Assembly (NCBI RefSeq): GCF_020283565.1
Contig: NC_060059.1
Location: 48,504,572-48,568,571 of the forward strand
Direction of reading: 5' to 3'
Source: Trifolium pratense
Taxonomy: Eukaryota; Streptophyta; Magnoliopsida; Fabales; Fabaceae
Length of the DNA stretch: 64,000 bases
Below are positions 30,615 to 41,076 of the stretch, piece after piece. The notes beneath the pieces were generated by a model. The model worked only from the letters and a program-made list of their open reading frames with translations, did not search any database and had not been told where the DNA came from. The position numbers were made by a program, and so were the translations under genes. The first letter of the stretch is position 1, and the number at the start of each line of letters is the position of its first letter.

Positions 30615-33600
30615 TTAGCTATAATACTGTTTTAATTTTTGGGCGTTCCAAGGTCGAGGAAGTTTCTTTCCTCGAAGATCCTCGAGATAGTATGCGCCAT
30701 TTCCTGTTTTGTCAATGACGCGATATGGTCCTTCCCAGTTGGCCGCCAGTTTACCATCCTGGGAGTCCTTAGCATTTCGTCTTAGGACGAGGCTGCCCAC
30801 TTCAAATTCTCTTTTGATGACTTTGACGTCATGTCGGGCAGCTATTTTTTGTTTAAGGGTGGCTTCCCGAAGGGATGCCCCCGTACGAATTTCTTCGACG
30901 AGATCTAGCTCTTCACGGAGAGCTTCGTCGTTCATTTCTTCTTCGAGCGGCTGCTCGGTTCGGCGAGATGGCTCGCCCACCTCCACGGGGATGACTGCTT
31001 CTGTTCCATATACCATTCTAAATGGAGTCTCCCCGGTTGTGGAGTGTGGTGTTGTGCGATAGGCCCAAAGGACGCTTTCGAGCTCCTCGACCCATTTCTT
31101 TTTGTTTTGATCCAATCTTCGTCGTAGGCCGCGCAGGATTACTCTGTTGGCGGCCTCGGCTTGCCCGTTAGTTTGGGGATGTTCCACTGAAGTGAAATGT
31201 TGCTTGGTCCCCAGAGCAGTGAGGAAGTCTTGGAATCCTTTGTCCGTGAATTGTGTCCCGTTGTCTGTGACGACGGCTTGTGGTATTCCAAATCGGCAGA
31301 GTACGTCGCGTTTGAAGAAACGGAGTATCCTGAACGACGTTATGTCGGAGAGGGGTTCTGCCTCTACCCACTTGGTGAAATAGTCCACGGCGACTATTAA
31401 AAATTTATTTTGGTGGAGTCCCTTTGTGAAGGGGCCAAGTATGTCCATGCCCCACCAAGCGAAGGGCCATGGTGACGACAAAGATTTGAGTTCGTGGGGA
31501 GGAGCTAGGTGCATGTCCCCGTGTCGTTGACATTTGTCACATTTTTTCACATGGTCCTTTGCGTCTTGCTGCATGGTGGGCCAGTAGTATCCTGCTCGAA
31601 GAGCTTTCCTGGCCAGCGATCTTCCTCCCAGGTGCTGGGCGTTGATCCCCTCGTGTACCTCGCGCAGGATGTAGTCGACTGTTTCCTCGTCGACACATTT
31701 TAAGAGCGGGATTGAGAACCCTCGTCTGTATAACTTTCCGTCGAGGATGACGTATGCGCATGCTCGACGTCTTATTATTGCAGCTTCTTTCTGATCGTCG
31801 GGGAGGGTTCCGTTTGCGAGGAAATTGTATACGGGGGTCATCCAGCAGTTTTGGTCGCCAATGACATTTATGTCGAGGACGTTGCTCGCCTTCTCGATGC
31901 TTGGTCGGGGGAGTACTTCCTGAATGACGGATTTGTTTCCGCCTTTCTTTTTTGTGCTCGCCAGTTTGGACAGGATATCTGCCCGTTTGTTGTGCTCGCG
32001 CGGAACGTGTTGCACCTCCACGGATTCGAACTTAGTGATTTTTTCCTTCACTAATGCTAGATATTCAAAGAGATTATCATTTTTGGCTTGATATTCTCCC
32101 AATACTTGTGAGGCGACAAGTTGTGAATCTGTGAAAATTTTTACTTCTTTTGCCTCCATGTCCTCGGCCAACCGTAGCCCTGCTAGGAAGGCTTCGTATT
32201 CTGCTTGGTTATTTGATGTCGGGAAGGATAGTGCCAGGGAAACTTCGATGATGATCCCATTTTCGTTTTCCAGGATAATTCCTGCTCCTGCTCCCGTGGA
32301 GCTTGACGCTCCGTCGACGAATATTGTCCATTTGTCTGCCTCGCTTGTCGAGGAGTCTGGACTCGTCATTTCGGCCACAAAGTCTGCTAGGACTTGTGAT
32401 TTTAGCGCTTTCCTGCTTTCATAACGAATGTCGAATTCGGAAAGCTCGAGGGACCATTTGAGCATCCTGCCCGCCATGTCTGGTCGACCAAGCAATGATT
32501 TGATGGGTTGGTCGGTTCGTACTATGATTGTGTGTGCTAGGAAGTAGTGACGTAGTCTTCTTGCTGCGTTGATCAAGGCGAGGGCCACCTTTTCGATTTG
32601 TGTATATCTGAGTTCGGGCCCCTGTAGAGCCTTGCTCGTGAAGTACACTGGTTTTTGTCCTTCCGTTGTTTCGCGGACAAGGGCTGCGCTGACGGCCTCG
32701 GATGCGACGGAGAGGTAGATGTATAACACTTCCTCGACATCCGGGCGCGAGAGGACTGGGGGTTCGGACAGGGCCTTCTTAAGATGTTGGAGGGCCTGCT
32801 CGCACTCGTCCGTCCATTCGAACACAGCTTCTTTCCTTAGTAATTTGAAAAGTGGTAATGCGTGTTGAGCAGATTTTGCTACGAAGCGAGACAATGAGGT
32901 CAGCATTCCGTTCAAGGTTTGTATGGATTTTTTGTTGCTCGGAGTTGGGAGCTCCGTAAAGGCACGACATTTGTCGGGGTTGGCTTCGATTCCTCGTTCT
33001 GTTAGGTAGAATCCGAGGAACTTTCCTGCTCGTACCCCGAAGGTGCACTTTTCTGGGTTGAATCGCATGTTGTGTTTTCTGGCCTGCTCGAAGACCTTAC
33101 GTAGGTGGGCGGTATGGTCGATTTCCTCGTGGGATTTTACGATCATGTCGTCCATGTAGACTTCGAGCATGTCGCCTATTTCTGCCCGGAATACTTTGTT
33201 CATCATCCGCTGGTATGTAGCACCCGCGTTTTTTAGACCGAAGGGCATTACGTTGTAGTAATAGTTGCCCGACTCGGTCATGAAAGCTGTTTTTCCCCTG
33301 TCGGCCACAGCCATTGGGATTTGGTTGTATCCTGAATATGCATCCATAAAAGACAATAATTTAAAGCCAGAAGAATTATCGACTAATTTATCAATGCAAG
33401 GTAAAGGATAGGAATCTTTAGGGCAAGCCCTATTGAGATCGGTATAGTCAACACACATGCGCCATTTTCCATTAGATTTTTTAACTAGTACAACGTTTGA
33501 CAGCCAGGTAGTGTATCTAGCTTCAGAAATAAAATTTGCCTCTAGGAGGTCTTTTACAGCTTTTTCAGCAGCCTCCGCTTTTTCGGGAGACTGCCTACGC

Positions 33601-36557
33601 CTACGTTGCACTACAGCACTAGCAAGTGGGTCGACAGTAAGTTGATGACAAGCGATGTTTGGATCCAGCCCGGGCATGTCGGCAGCGTGCCATGCGAACA
33701 AGTCAGCATTTTCTCTAAGGCAGGCTTTCAGCTGCTTCCTCGCCAACTCGGGGAGCCCTGTCCCAATCTTGACTCCTTTTTCTGGATCCTCGCCAAACTG
33801 GACTATCTCGAAATCTCCATCTGGAATGGGGCGATAATGTTCTTTGCTCGCCTCGTCGTCCTCCTTCTCCTCCTTCTTTAACTTTTTCTCCTCCTTATGC
33901 TCTTTCTTGGAGGTGCGGCTGTCGAGGTCAACAGAGCTCACATTTGGGGCTGGCAGACTTGATGATGCTTCCGGGGAAGGCTTTGATGGCGCTTCCGAGG
34001 AGGGTTTTTGCTTTTTCGGCTCAGGAGCTTTGCCGATGAAGTTGTTGCCTTTGGAGGCTGCGTCAAAGCACCTTCTTGCAGCTTCAATGTCCCCGTGTAG
34101 AGTAGCAACCTGCCCTTTGTGAGTATAATACTTCATCTTCAAGTGGGCAGTGGAGGGGACAGCAACCAGGTCTGCTATGGCCGTCCTGCCGATGATGCAC
34201 TGGTAGAGGCAAGGGCAGTCCACGACCAAGAATTTCACCCTGATCGACTTAGCGGTCTCTTCGGAGCCAAAGGTGACGATCAGGTCGACATAACCCCAAG
34301 GCCTAGTAGTTGCTCCATTGAATCCTGTGAGATCTGAGCCCAAGTACGGGGTGAGATGTGTCTCGTCCAGCTGTAAGGTCCTGAACAAACTGGAGTACAT
34401 GATGTCGCAGGAGCTCCCCGGATCGATGAGGACCCGACGAACGTCCATGTTGGCCATGTCTGCCCGGACGAGGAGAGGAATTTGGAAATTGGCTGTCCCA
34501 CCGGGCAGCTCTTCTCGATAGAAGGCTAAAGGCATTGATCGCCCCTTCGCCTTGTCCAGCGTGGCGTTCATATTCGAGGACGTATTTATGAGATCCTCGA
34601 ATTTTCTTTTTATTGATCCGACGGTGTGCTTGTCCATGTGACCGCCGGATATGACGAGTGAGTCTGTGAAGTAGTCCCCCGTGGTAAGCGTAGGACTAGT
34701 ATGGGTGTCCCCAAAACCGCTGGGGATAGCAAAGTCTTCTGGCCGGGAGACGCTCATGGCAATCTGCTTGGTGCCACTCTGCCCGACTGGTGGGGGAACT
34801 ACCTCTTCGACGGCGCGAGTCTCCGCGGCCTCTGGTCGAGGGTCATTGTTTCTCTTCACGAACTCTCGTAACTGTCCGTTTCTTATTAATATTTCGATAG
34901 CATCCTTCAGTTGGATGCAATCGTCGGTCCTGTGACCATAACTCTTGTGGTATCTGCAATACCTATTCTTGTCTTGGCCGGGCTTCAGGGGAGTCGGCTT
35001 AGGCTGTTTTAGATTCGCTCTGTTAAACTCAGAGATGTGAACTTCAGCAAAGATTTCTCCCCGTGACTTGACGAGGGGGGTGTATGTGGCGAATGTGCTT
35101 GGAGGGCCACGAGATTCACGCCTGTCGCCCCTCCTTCTGTCTCTGCCCCTCTCGCCGCCCCGATCGCCGCCTCTATCATGTCCCCGGTCGCTTCCCCTGT
35201 CATCGTTCCTGTGGGTGGACTCGCGGGCAGGGTGGCTGCTCCCAGGTCGGGCAAGGCGAGCGACATCAGCTGCCTGGACCTCCTCGTAGTCGATGTACTT
35301 TTGAGCTTTTAGGAGGAGGTCGTCCCAGGTGGGTGGTTTTTCTATGCCCACAGCTTTAGCAAAATCGCTGCCCGGGCGAAGGCCCCTCTGCAGCAAGTAT
35401 TTCTTCATGTCGTCGGTCGTCTCGACCTGCACGGCCTCTTTATTGAACCTCTCGACGAAATTGCGGAGAGTTTCTTCCTCGGCTTGGTATATGGCCTCCA
35501 AGGCGTGCACAGTCTTTGGATGCTTGCGGGAAGCAGTGAAGTGTCTGGAAAACTGTTCAGTAAGATCCCTCCATGAATGGATGGATTGAGGGGGCAGGCT
35601 TTGGTACCATGCCATTGCTCCCTTCCTCAGCGTGGTTGGGAACAGTCTGCACCTAATGGCACCGCTAATGTTCCTGAAATCCAGGTTCGCGTTGACATTG
35701 GCTATGTGATCGTCGGGGTCGGTCAAACCATCATACGCGGGGAGCGTAGGAGGTCTCTCGAAACCCTTTGGAATATGTTTCTTTAAGATGTCTCTGGAAA
35801 GAGGGCATCGGGGATCGCCCTCGTCGCTCCCGTTGGGAGAATGGTCCTCGGAAGACCGGGGAGAATAATCGCCGGGCATGGGCGTTGGACTGCGAGATTT
35901 GCGTGGACGATAGCTGCCCGACGCGCCATGCTTGGTCATGTTCGTCAACCCTTGAGGTGAATGGCGGCGCGGGGCTTCGTGTTTTCCTTTCTTGCCCGGG
36001 GAGAGCCTACCCTCGCGATGTGGAGGAGTACGGTCCCTCTTCCGAGGAGTAACTTCGACCCTCTCTAAGTCGGGGCGTCGATGTTTGACGGCCGCCGGTC
36101 GGGGAGGGGAAGGAGTAGCCTGGTGTCTCCGCGGGGGAGAGTTGGTCTTTCTGCGACGCCGGCTTTTCTCCAGCGCGGCGATTCTTTCGCTCTGCTCGTC
36201 CAGTCGACGATTTTGAGCCTGCATGGCCTCTGTTGTTTGTTTGAGGGCAGCGATCAAGGCTGCGACCTCAGAGTTGGCCAAGACGGCGGGCTGTTCGGCG
36301 TTGTTTGCCGGAGCTTCTTGCTTCAATTGCGGGCGTTTGCCCATCCGACGATCGGTTAGGATCTCGACGTCTTCTTCATCGGAAGAGAGTGAGGCCTCCC
36401 GTCCGTCGCGGGAGTCGGTTTCTGGACCGTGAGACGCGGTGGTATTGTCACGCACCGGGGATAGCACGGCGTTATGCTGCGGCGGCGGTGAGGGTGGAAC
36501 GTTGAGCACGTTATCGTCGCCGGTATCGGTGTTGAGTGGCTGCGAAGAACTGGCCAT
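30615..36557 (-). CDS. Gag-pol polyprotein of the Tat-type retrotransposon, 1980 aa
   Basis: One uninterrupted frame encodes the particle and all replication enzymes. Gag (retrotrans_gag) lies at about 255-430, after a basic, proline-rich N-terminus. A zinc-knuckle-like CRYHKSYGHRTDDC is at 534-547 with spacing C-x2-H-x4-H-x4-C. The protease motif IDPGSS is at 711-716. Reverse transcriptase spans about 1010-1190 with YMDD at 1134-1137. The first RNase H region (about 1275-1395) reads YIYLSVASEAVSAALV where an active enzyme has a catalytic Asp, so it is probably inactive. A second RNase H (about 1409-1535) keeps D1415, E1453, D1477 and D1527. Integrase has a zinc finger (H1635, H1642, C1673, C1676) and a catalytic triad D1705, D1765, E1801 with 35 residues between the last two. 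The start is the first ATG after the primer-binding site. Residue numbers were counted by hand. Confidence 0.95.
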   Translation of the reverse strand: MASSSQPLNTDTGDDNVLNVPPSPPPQHNAVLSPVRDNTTASHGPETDSRDGREASLSSDEEDVEILTDRRMGKRPQLKQEAPANNAEQPAVLANSEVAALIAALKQTTEAMQAQNRRLDEQSERIAALEKSRRRRKTNSPPRRHQATPSPPRPAAVKHRRPDLERVEVTPRKRDRTPPHREGRLSPGKKGKHEAPRRHSPQGLTNMTKHGASGSYRPRKSRSPTPMPGDYSPRSSEDHSPNGSDEGDPRCPLSRDILKKHIPKGFERPPTLPAYDGLTDPDDHIANVNANLDFRNISGAIRCRLFPTTLRKGAMAWYQSLPPQSIHSWRDLTEQFSRHFTASRKHPKTVHALEAIYQAEEETLRNFVERFNKEAVQVETTDDMKKYLLQRGLRPGSDFAKAVGIEKPPTWDDLLLKAQKYIDYEEVQAADVARLARPGSSHPARESTHRNDDRGSDRGHDRGGDRGGERGRDRRRGDRRESRGPPSTFATYTPLVKSRGEIFAEVHISEFNRANLKQPKPTPLKPGQDKNRYCRYHKSYGHRTDDCIQLKDAIEILIRNGQLREFVKRNNDPRPEAAETRAVEEVVPPPVGQSGTKQIAMSVSRPEDFAIPSGFGDTHTSPTLTTGDYFTDSLVISGGHMDKHTVGSIKRKFEDLINTSSNMNATLDKAKGRSMPLAFYREELPGGTANFQIPLLVRADMANMDVRRVLIDPGSSCDIMYSSLFRTLQLDETHLTPYLGSDLTGFNGATTRPWGYVDLIVTFGSEETAKSIRVKFLVVDCPCLYQCIIGRTAIADLVAVPSTAHLKMKYYTHKGQVATLHGDIEAARRCFDAASKGNNFIGKAPEPKKQKPSSEAPSKPSPEASSSLPAPNVSSVDLDSRTSKKEHKEEKKLKKEEKEDDEASKEHYRPIPDGDFEIVQFGEDPEKGVKIGTGLPELARKQLKACLRENADLFAWHAADMPGLDPNIACHQLTVDPLASAVVQRRRRQSPEKAEAAEKAVKDLLEANFISEARYTTWLSNVVLVKKSNGKWRMCVDYTDLNRACPKDSYPLPCIDKLVDNSSGFKLLSFMDAYSGYNQIPMAVADRGKTAFMTESGNYYYNVMPFGLKNAGATYQRMMNKVFRAEIGDMLEVYMDDMIVKSHEEIDHTAHLRKVFEQARKHNMRFNPEKCTFGVRAGKFLGFYLTERGIEANPDKCRAFTELPTPSNKKSIQTLNGMLTSLSRFVAKSAQHALPLFKLLRKEAVFEWTDECEQALQHLKKALSEPPVLSRPDVEEVLYIYLSVASEAVSAALVRETTEGQKPVYFTSKALQGPELRYTQIEKVALALINAARRLRHYFLAHTIIVRTDQPIKSLLGRPDMAGRMLKWSLELSEFDIRYESRKALKSQVLADFVAEMTSPDSSTSEADKWTIFVDGASSSTGAGAGIILENENGIIIEVSLALSFPTSNNQAEYEAFLAGLRLAEDMEAKEVKIFTDSQLVASQVLGEYQAKNDNLFEYLALVKEKITKFESVEVQHVPREHNKRADILSKLASTKKKGGNKSVIQEVLPRPSIEKASNVLDINVIGDQNCWMTPVYNFLANGTLPDDQKEAAIIRRRACAYVILDGKLYRRGFSIPLLKCVDEETVDYILREVHEGINAQHLGGRSLARKALRAGYYWPTMQQDAKDHVKKCDKCQRHGDMHLAPPHELKSLSSPWPFAWWGMDILGPFTKGLHQNKFLIVAVDYFTKWVEAEPLSDITSFRILRFFKRDVLCRFGIPQAVVTDNGTQFTDKGFQDFLTALGTKQHFTSVEHPQTNGQAEAANRVILRGLRRRLDQNKKKWVEELESVLWAYRTTPHSTTGETPFRMVYGTEAVIPVEVGEPSRRTEQPLEEEMNDEALREELDLVEEIRTGASLREATLKQKIAARHDVKVIKREFEVGSLVLRRNAKDSQDGKLAANWEGPYRVIDKTGNGAYYLEDLRGKKLPRPWNAQKLKQYYS

Positions 36558-36633
36558 GATGAAGTTTCTTGAGAGGTTTGGTTTTTTATCTTTGTTTCTT
36601 TGAGGAAAGGTTAAAGAATGGGGAAGAACTCAG

Positions 36634-36651
36634 TCCCCACAGTCGGCGCCA
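36634..36651 (-). other. Primer-binding site of the Tat-type element
   Basis: Two bases inside the 5' LTR the minus strand reads TGGCGCCGACTGTGGGGA, a typical 3'-tRNA complement starting TGG. The matching tRNA was not identified with certainty. Confidence 0.75.
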
Positions 36652-36652
36652 C

Positions 36653-37244
36653 TGATCGTACCTGGTGATCAGAATAGATTGATGGCCGGTCCGTTGAGCA
36701 AGCTTCCACACCGAAGGGGGGGTTTGTACCTGCAGGTGCTCCGATGCCTAAGTCAGCAAGGTGAACAAGAGAGATACAAAGAAGAGAGAGAAAGTAAGGT
36801 ATAGAATGATTCAGAATACCTGGCTCTCCTGTCTAGGAGAGCTTATATAGTGCCCCCAGCGCTGGGCCAAAGGTTGGTCTATTGGGCTTGGATAACCGGC
36901 CCAATAGGCCCAACTGCCAGGATAGTCCCTGTATCGTAGGGGAAGGCAGTTATTTGCCTCTATCCTGGTTTGGAGTCGTTCCGCTATTGGCGGGTAATGG
37001 ATGACTCCGTGACGGATATGGTTGGTCGATGGAGCACGTGTTAAACGTGCTGCTTAGCTGTTAAGCTAAGGCTGAATGAGTCGGCGTGCACGGATAGCCG
37101 AGCACGTGATTAGCGTGGAGCTAATCCGTTATATCGAGCAAGACACGTCATTGGCTGACGTGTCGGGGAAGTATCCCCTTATTGGGCCATGCCCCAAATG
37201 TCGGGCATAAGTGATTGGGCCAGCTCTTGGCCCAGTCCAGAACA
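36653..37244 (-). repeat. 5' LTR of the Tat-type element
   Basis: Same length and, by eye, same sequence as the left LTR. The TATA box (minus strand) at about 36841-36850 would start the genomic RNA toward gag-pol. Confidence 0.95.
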
Positions 37245-38159
37245 AAACCCTAATCTAATTTTATTCATAGTTTTCGTATTTCCCTAAAACCAAACACACC
37301 ATAAAACATCAATGCAACGTTGATTTAGTCAATATTTTTATCTCTGTAGCATTTGGGACTCAAGGCCTTTCTTGCAGCTCCAACTTTGGCTTTTACTTCT
37401 TGCGGTACAACTAGACACAGTCTATAGACGTCCTATTACAACAAAAACAAATACAATCAATTACATTTGCATCATATCTTAAATTTCAAAAAACAAAAAA
37501 TAAATAAAAAAATAATAAAAGCCAACCCAGATCCCAATTTCAAGCAGGAAACAGAGAGAGATAGAAACAGACAAGAGAAGTGAAAGTTAGATTGTATCAG
37601 CTTTCTTTCCTGAAACACTGGCAAGTTATAATTAAGGTGAAAGGGAGAGGAGAGGTTAAAAACAACACAGACATGATCCCTAAGTTATTTACCCTTTCCT
37701 TTATTTGTCTCATGTGAACATATCAGTGGTAGCAGGTTTTGTGTGTGTACTGGTCTGGTTACACACTTTCTTTGGAAGCTAAAGGAGTTTTACTATCTTG
37801 GTTTTGTTTTTTTGTTATTTCCCATTTTGCAAATGTGAGATCACATATTTACTTTGTGTTTTTGTCTAAGAGTAAGACAAGTAAGGTGAAACATGAGTTT
37901 TGGGTGATTGTAGTTGTCTCAATGGAAAAGGAAAACAAATGTGTAAATAATCAATTTGGTGTAAGAATGGTTAGTCTAGTTCCATGAGATGTTAATAAGA
38001 TTTTGTCTTATTTACATGGGTTAAAATGACAATATTTGTTAAAGAAGTTCTACATCGGTCGGAAGATAGCCTAAATATGTGTTTATAAAATAGAGATAAT
38101 CGTCACCTTACAAACTGATTTTGTTAGGTTGAGTTAGACTAAACTCTCAATTCTAAAAA
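37245..38159. other. Right flank of the Tat insertion
   Basis: The pre-insertion locus continues here from 25344. A possible orphan exon on the minus strand (37325-37432) is discussed under findings. Otherwise only A-rich and low-complexity DNA, including AGAGAGA at 37552. Confidence 0.4.
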
Positions 38160-39052
38160 TGTTAGTGCATAGGATAAGAGACAGGATAGGATAACTGTAT
38201 CATATCCCGCCGCAATCTAGTGTTTGGTGATACAGTAGGATATGATAAGTTAATCATGAAGCTTATCCTATCCCGTCTCTCTAGTTATAATTCTTATCCT
38301 GAATTTGAGCTGGGTTACCAACAGGATAGGATAAGAAGAAAAAAAAATTACTGATTTATTTTATAAAATATATTTTAAAATACATAAAATAAAATAAATA
38401 AAATATAAATAATAAAATAATTAATTTTTAAATATATATGTGATTTTCTCACATGGGTAATTTTGTAATTTATATATTCTAAAAAATCAAAATTTTACTA
38501 AAATTACAATATTTTAAAGTAAAATGATTATTAAAAAATTGACAAATAGGGATATTAATTTAAATTTTATAAAAAATTAAATATAATGTTTTTGCAATAG
38601 TAGTTTTATTATTTACGTATGAGATATATCATATATTTATTTGGCTTATCTAACATGTATATATTATTGAGTTATTTATTTGATCATGATTCATATAAAA
38701 AATTAAACTTGATTATTTTCTCATGATTTTTATTTTAAATTATATAAAGTTATTTGATTACTTATTTATATTTTTTATTTATAAAATTCAAAGTATTACA
38801 AAATAATTTTAACAAAATAACAATTGTTTTACAAGAGTAATTTTGTCAATTAAATATGTTATATATCTTATCATATTATTATAAGCAAATATGTATTAAA
38901 AACAAAATATAATAGTTATCATGTTTGTTATCATGTGTGCACCAAACATAGAATATGATAACTTAGTATAACTGTTATCCTGCTGTTATCCTATCCTTAT
39001 CCTGTTTTATATCCTATCTTGTCACTATGCTATCCTGCGCACCAAACGGACC
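38160..39052. repeat. Non-autonomous element with AGGATAGGATA-type ends
   Basis: The left part has CAGGATAGGATAACTGTATC and AGGATATGATAAG. The right part has GTTATCCTATCCTTATCCTG and ATGCTATCCTGCGCACC, which are inverted relative to the left. The centre is very AT-rich. Limits are approximate and the superfamily is unknown. Confidence 0.55.
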
Positions 39053-40289
39053 ATAAGTGTATAAGTGTATGTTTGGTTCTCTATCTATGTGATTTAGAAG
39101 TGTATTTCTTTGAAGCACCAACTCCTAACTTCTCATTTTCACGATCCTATGACCCTAGATGGGCAGTTGCGGCTGCCCACAACCTAACATACTATATTTT
39201 TTTTAATTATAAAAGTTAAGGACATCTAAACATCAAGGATTGAGTAGACATCCAACTAAATTGGCACTCCCAAACACTTTCATCGTATACATATAGTTCA
39301 TAATAATATAAATATAAAGAGAAGAAAAAAATGTGAAGGGGGCGAGCTGTACCTTACCCCAAAAGTAATCAAAATAAATAGAAGAAGAACAAAATAACTA
39401 TCGCACCAAATAGTAGATCTCTGCTAACTCTAGAATCAGGTTGCTAATCCTCCTCACATTTCAATAGAGGATTCAAATGGACATGTTAAAGGTGACACCC
39501 TTAGAACGATTGATATATGGCTGCCCAACATTTCTAGCCAATCTTTTGTTCTTCAAAATCTAATTTTTAGTGAGGGGAGGGGTGAGAGGTTTCTCTCCTT
39601 CCTCCATATTAGCCCAAATATGTTTAAGAACTTAAATGTCCGTTTTAGGCGTTGACTACCTCATCTAGAAAACATATTGTAAATCAATAATATTGATAGT
39701 CACTCTATTTTAAAACAAATGTTCATTTCACACTAATTAAGAAATCACTATAAATAGAAAAAAGAGAAATGTAATTAGAAGATAAAATTAGAAAAACAAA
39801 TAATATTACATTAAATTTTGAAAATAACATATTTTTTAAAACAATTTTTACCCAAAGTGATATACATTATGAAAATGATGGAATAGGATTCTAGAATTTA
39901 AAAGAAGCAACAAATTGAGTAATGAATTGAAAACAATAAGTGAGAGATTCATATGTGTATGATCAAATATGGTCCCCTTTGAAGGTTGTTTGGGGGGCCA
40001 AACTGACATATGCCTTCCCCTTTTTCACGCCTTGTCCTTACTCTTTCCTTCCTAATCCTAGCTAGTACACTAGTATACGACCTCAGCCTTAAACACAAAA
40101 ACTTTGTTGCTACCCAAAAGTGAACTATACCAAAACAATTGCTCACCAATTCACACTCACTCTCACTCTCACTCTCACACTCTCATTCTTTATTTCCCTT
40201 TCAGAACTCTACTGCCACGCTTCATTATCATACTTATACATTGAATTTCCTATATATTTTAGAACTAGTTCAATTATCAAAAAAACTGA
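39053..40289. other. Gene-free upstream DNA
   Basis: No gene recognised. A CTCACT-type microsatellite lies at 40151-40189. Confidence 0.4.
40151..40189. repeat. (CTCACT)n-like microsatellite
   Basis: Short imperfect run of CTCACT/CTCTCA hexamers. Confidence 0.7.
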
Positions 40290-40400
40290 CTGAAATGTCA
40301 AAATTATTAGGTCGAATGACATGACTGGAGTTTGAATCCCCGTTCCTCTATTTTGAATGTGTGAGTTTATAATGGCTTATCATTTCATTTATCTAAAAAA
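40290..40400 (+). repeat. Diverged SINE remnant
   Basis: GAGTTTGAATCCCCG is box B-like, and ATTTTGAATGTGTGAG matches the body of the SINE at 21551-21681. The 5' part is eroded. Confidence 0.35.
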
Positions 40401-40689
40401 GAATGGATATATTAAAAAAGAAACAACAGGGTATTTCAATCCAAATATACAAGTTAAGAAGTACAATATTAGATTGATCCAAGTGAAACTGAACTCAGAT
40501 TTATTAAATAAGGTTTCACGTTTGAGCCTTGTGGAAGGAAAATATATACTACTTTAATTGGACCAGATACATCCGTTATTCAATAAATCTGAAAAATGAA
40601 TTGTGTATAAATAAGGATGGATTAATATATGGTTGGAAGGAAATCATACTAAAGATGATGGATTCTAAAGTCAGCAAATACTTAAATAA

Positions 40690-40812
40690 ATAAATAGAAA
40701 ATTCAAATGTAAGCTCCATCATGGAGATATTTAAACCAAAATTTGGATTCCAACCCCTACATATATAATGCAATGTCCCTGCTAACTGAACTAAATAACT
40801 CACACAAGGACT
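40690..40812 (-). repeat. Diverged SINE remnant
   Basis: On the minus strand TTTAGTTCAGTTAGCAGGG is box A-like and ATTGCATTATATATGTAGG matches the family at 10062. Box B is degraded. Confidence 0.45.
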
Positions 40813-41076
40813 AAATCATTCATTTTTATTTATAAAAAATATAAGTTTAAATTTGTCATTTTTCTCTTTAGAGTACAGAGTAATCAAATTCCCTTAAACC
40901 TAGCTAGCTACTTAAACATGCTACAGGAAGCTCTGACCTCTCACTATCTCTTCTCACTCACAACTTCCTTTGTGGTCCATCCCTTAATTATCAAACACAG
41001 ATAGGTAAACTTATACTTATAGGCCATACAACCAGACTAGCTGCAGTTGAAGGAAGAGTGAAACAGATAGATAATC

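Larger units (their letters stand above)
25345..37244 (-). mobile_element. Complete Ty3/gypsy LTR retrotransposon, Tat type, 11.9 kb
   Basis: LTRs of 592 bp at 25345-25936 and 36653-37244 begin and end TG...CA and show no difference by eye. Both sides carry the 5-bp duplication AAACC (25340-25344 and 37245-37249). The element is transcribed leftward. It has a primer-binding site at 36634-36651, a purine tract beside the left LTR (25937-25948, read on the minus strand), one gag-pol frame and an antisense gene between pol and the 3' LTR. The antisense gene, the DPGSS protease motif and the second RNase H domain place it in the Tat lineage (Retand/RIRE2-like). Equal LTRs and open frames suggest a very recent insertion of a possibly autonomous copy. 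Confidence 0.95.

Noticed and set aside
30709..36505. Many plus-strand frames opposite gag-pol
   Set aside because: They are shadows of a GC-rich coding region, with no promoter, splice or motif support, unlike the antisense gene at 27806-29888.
37739..37987. 82-codon plus-strand frame
   Set aside because: No motif, and AT-rich flanking DNA without promoter or splice support.
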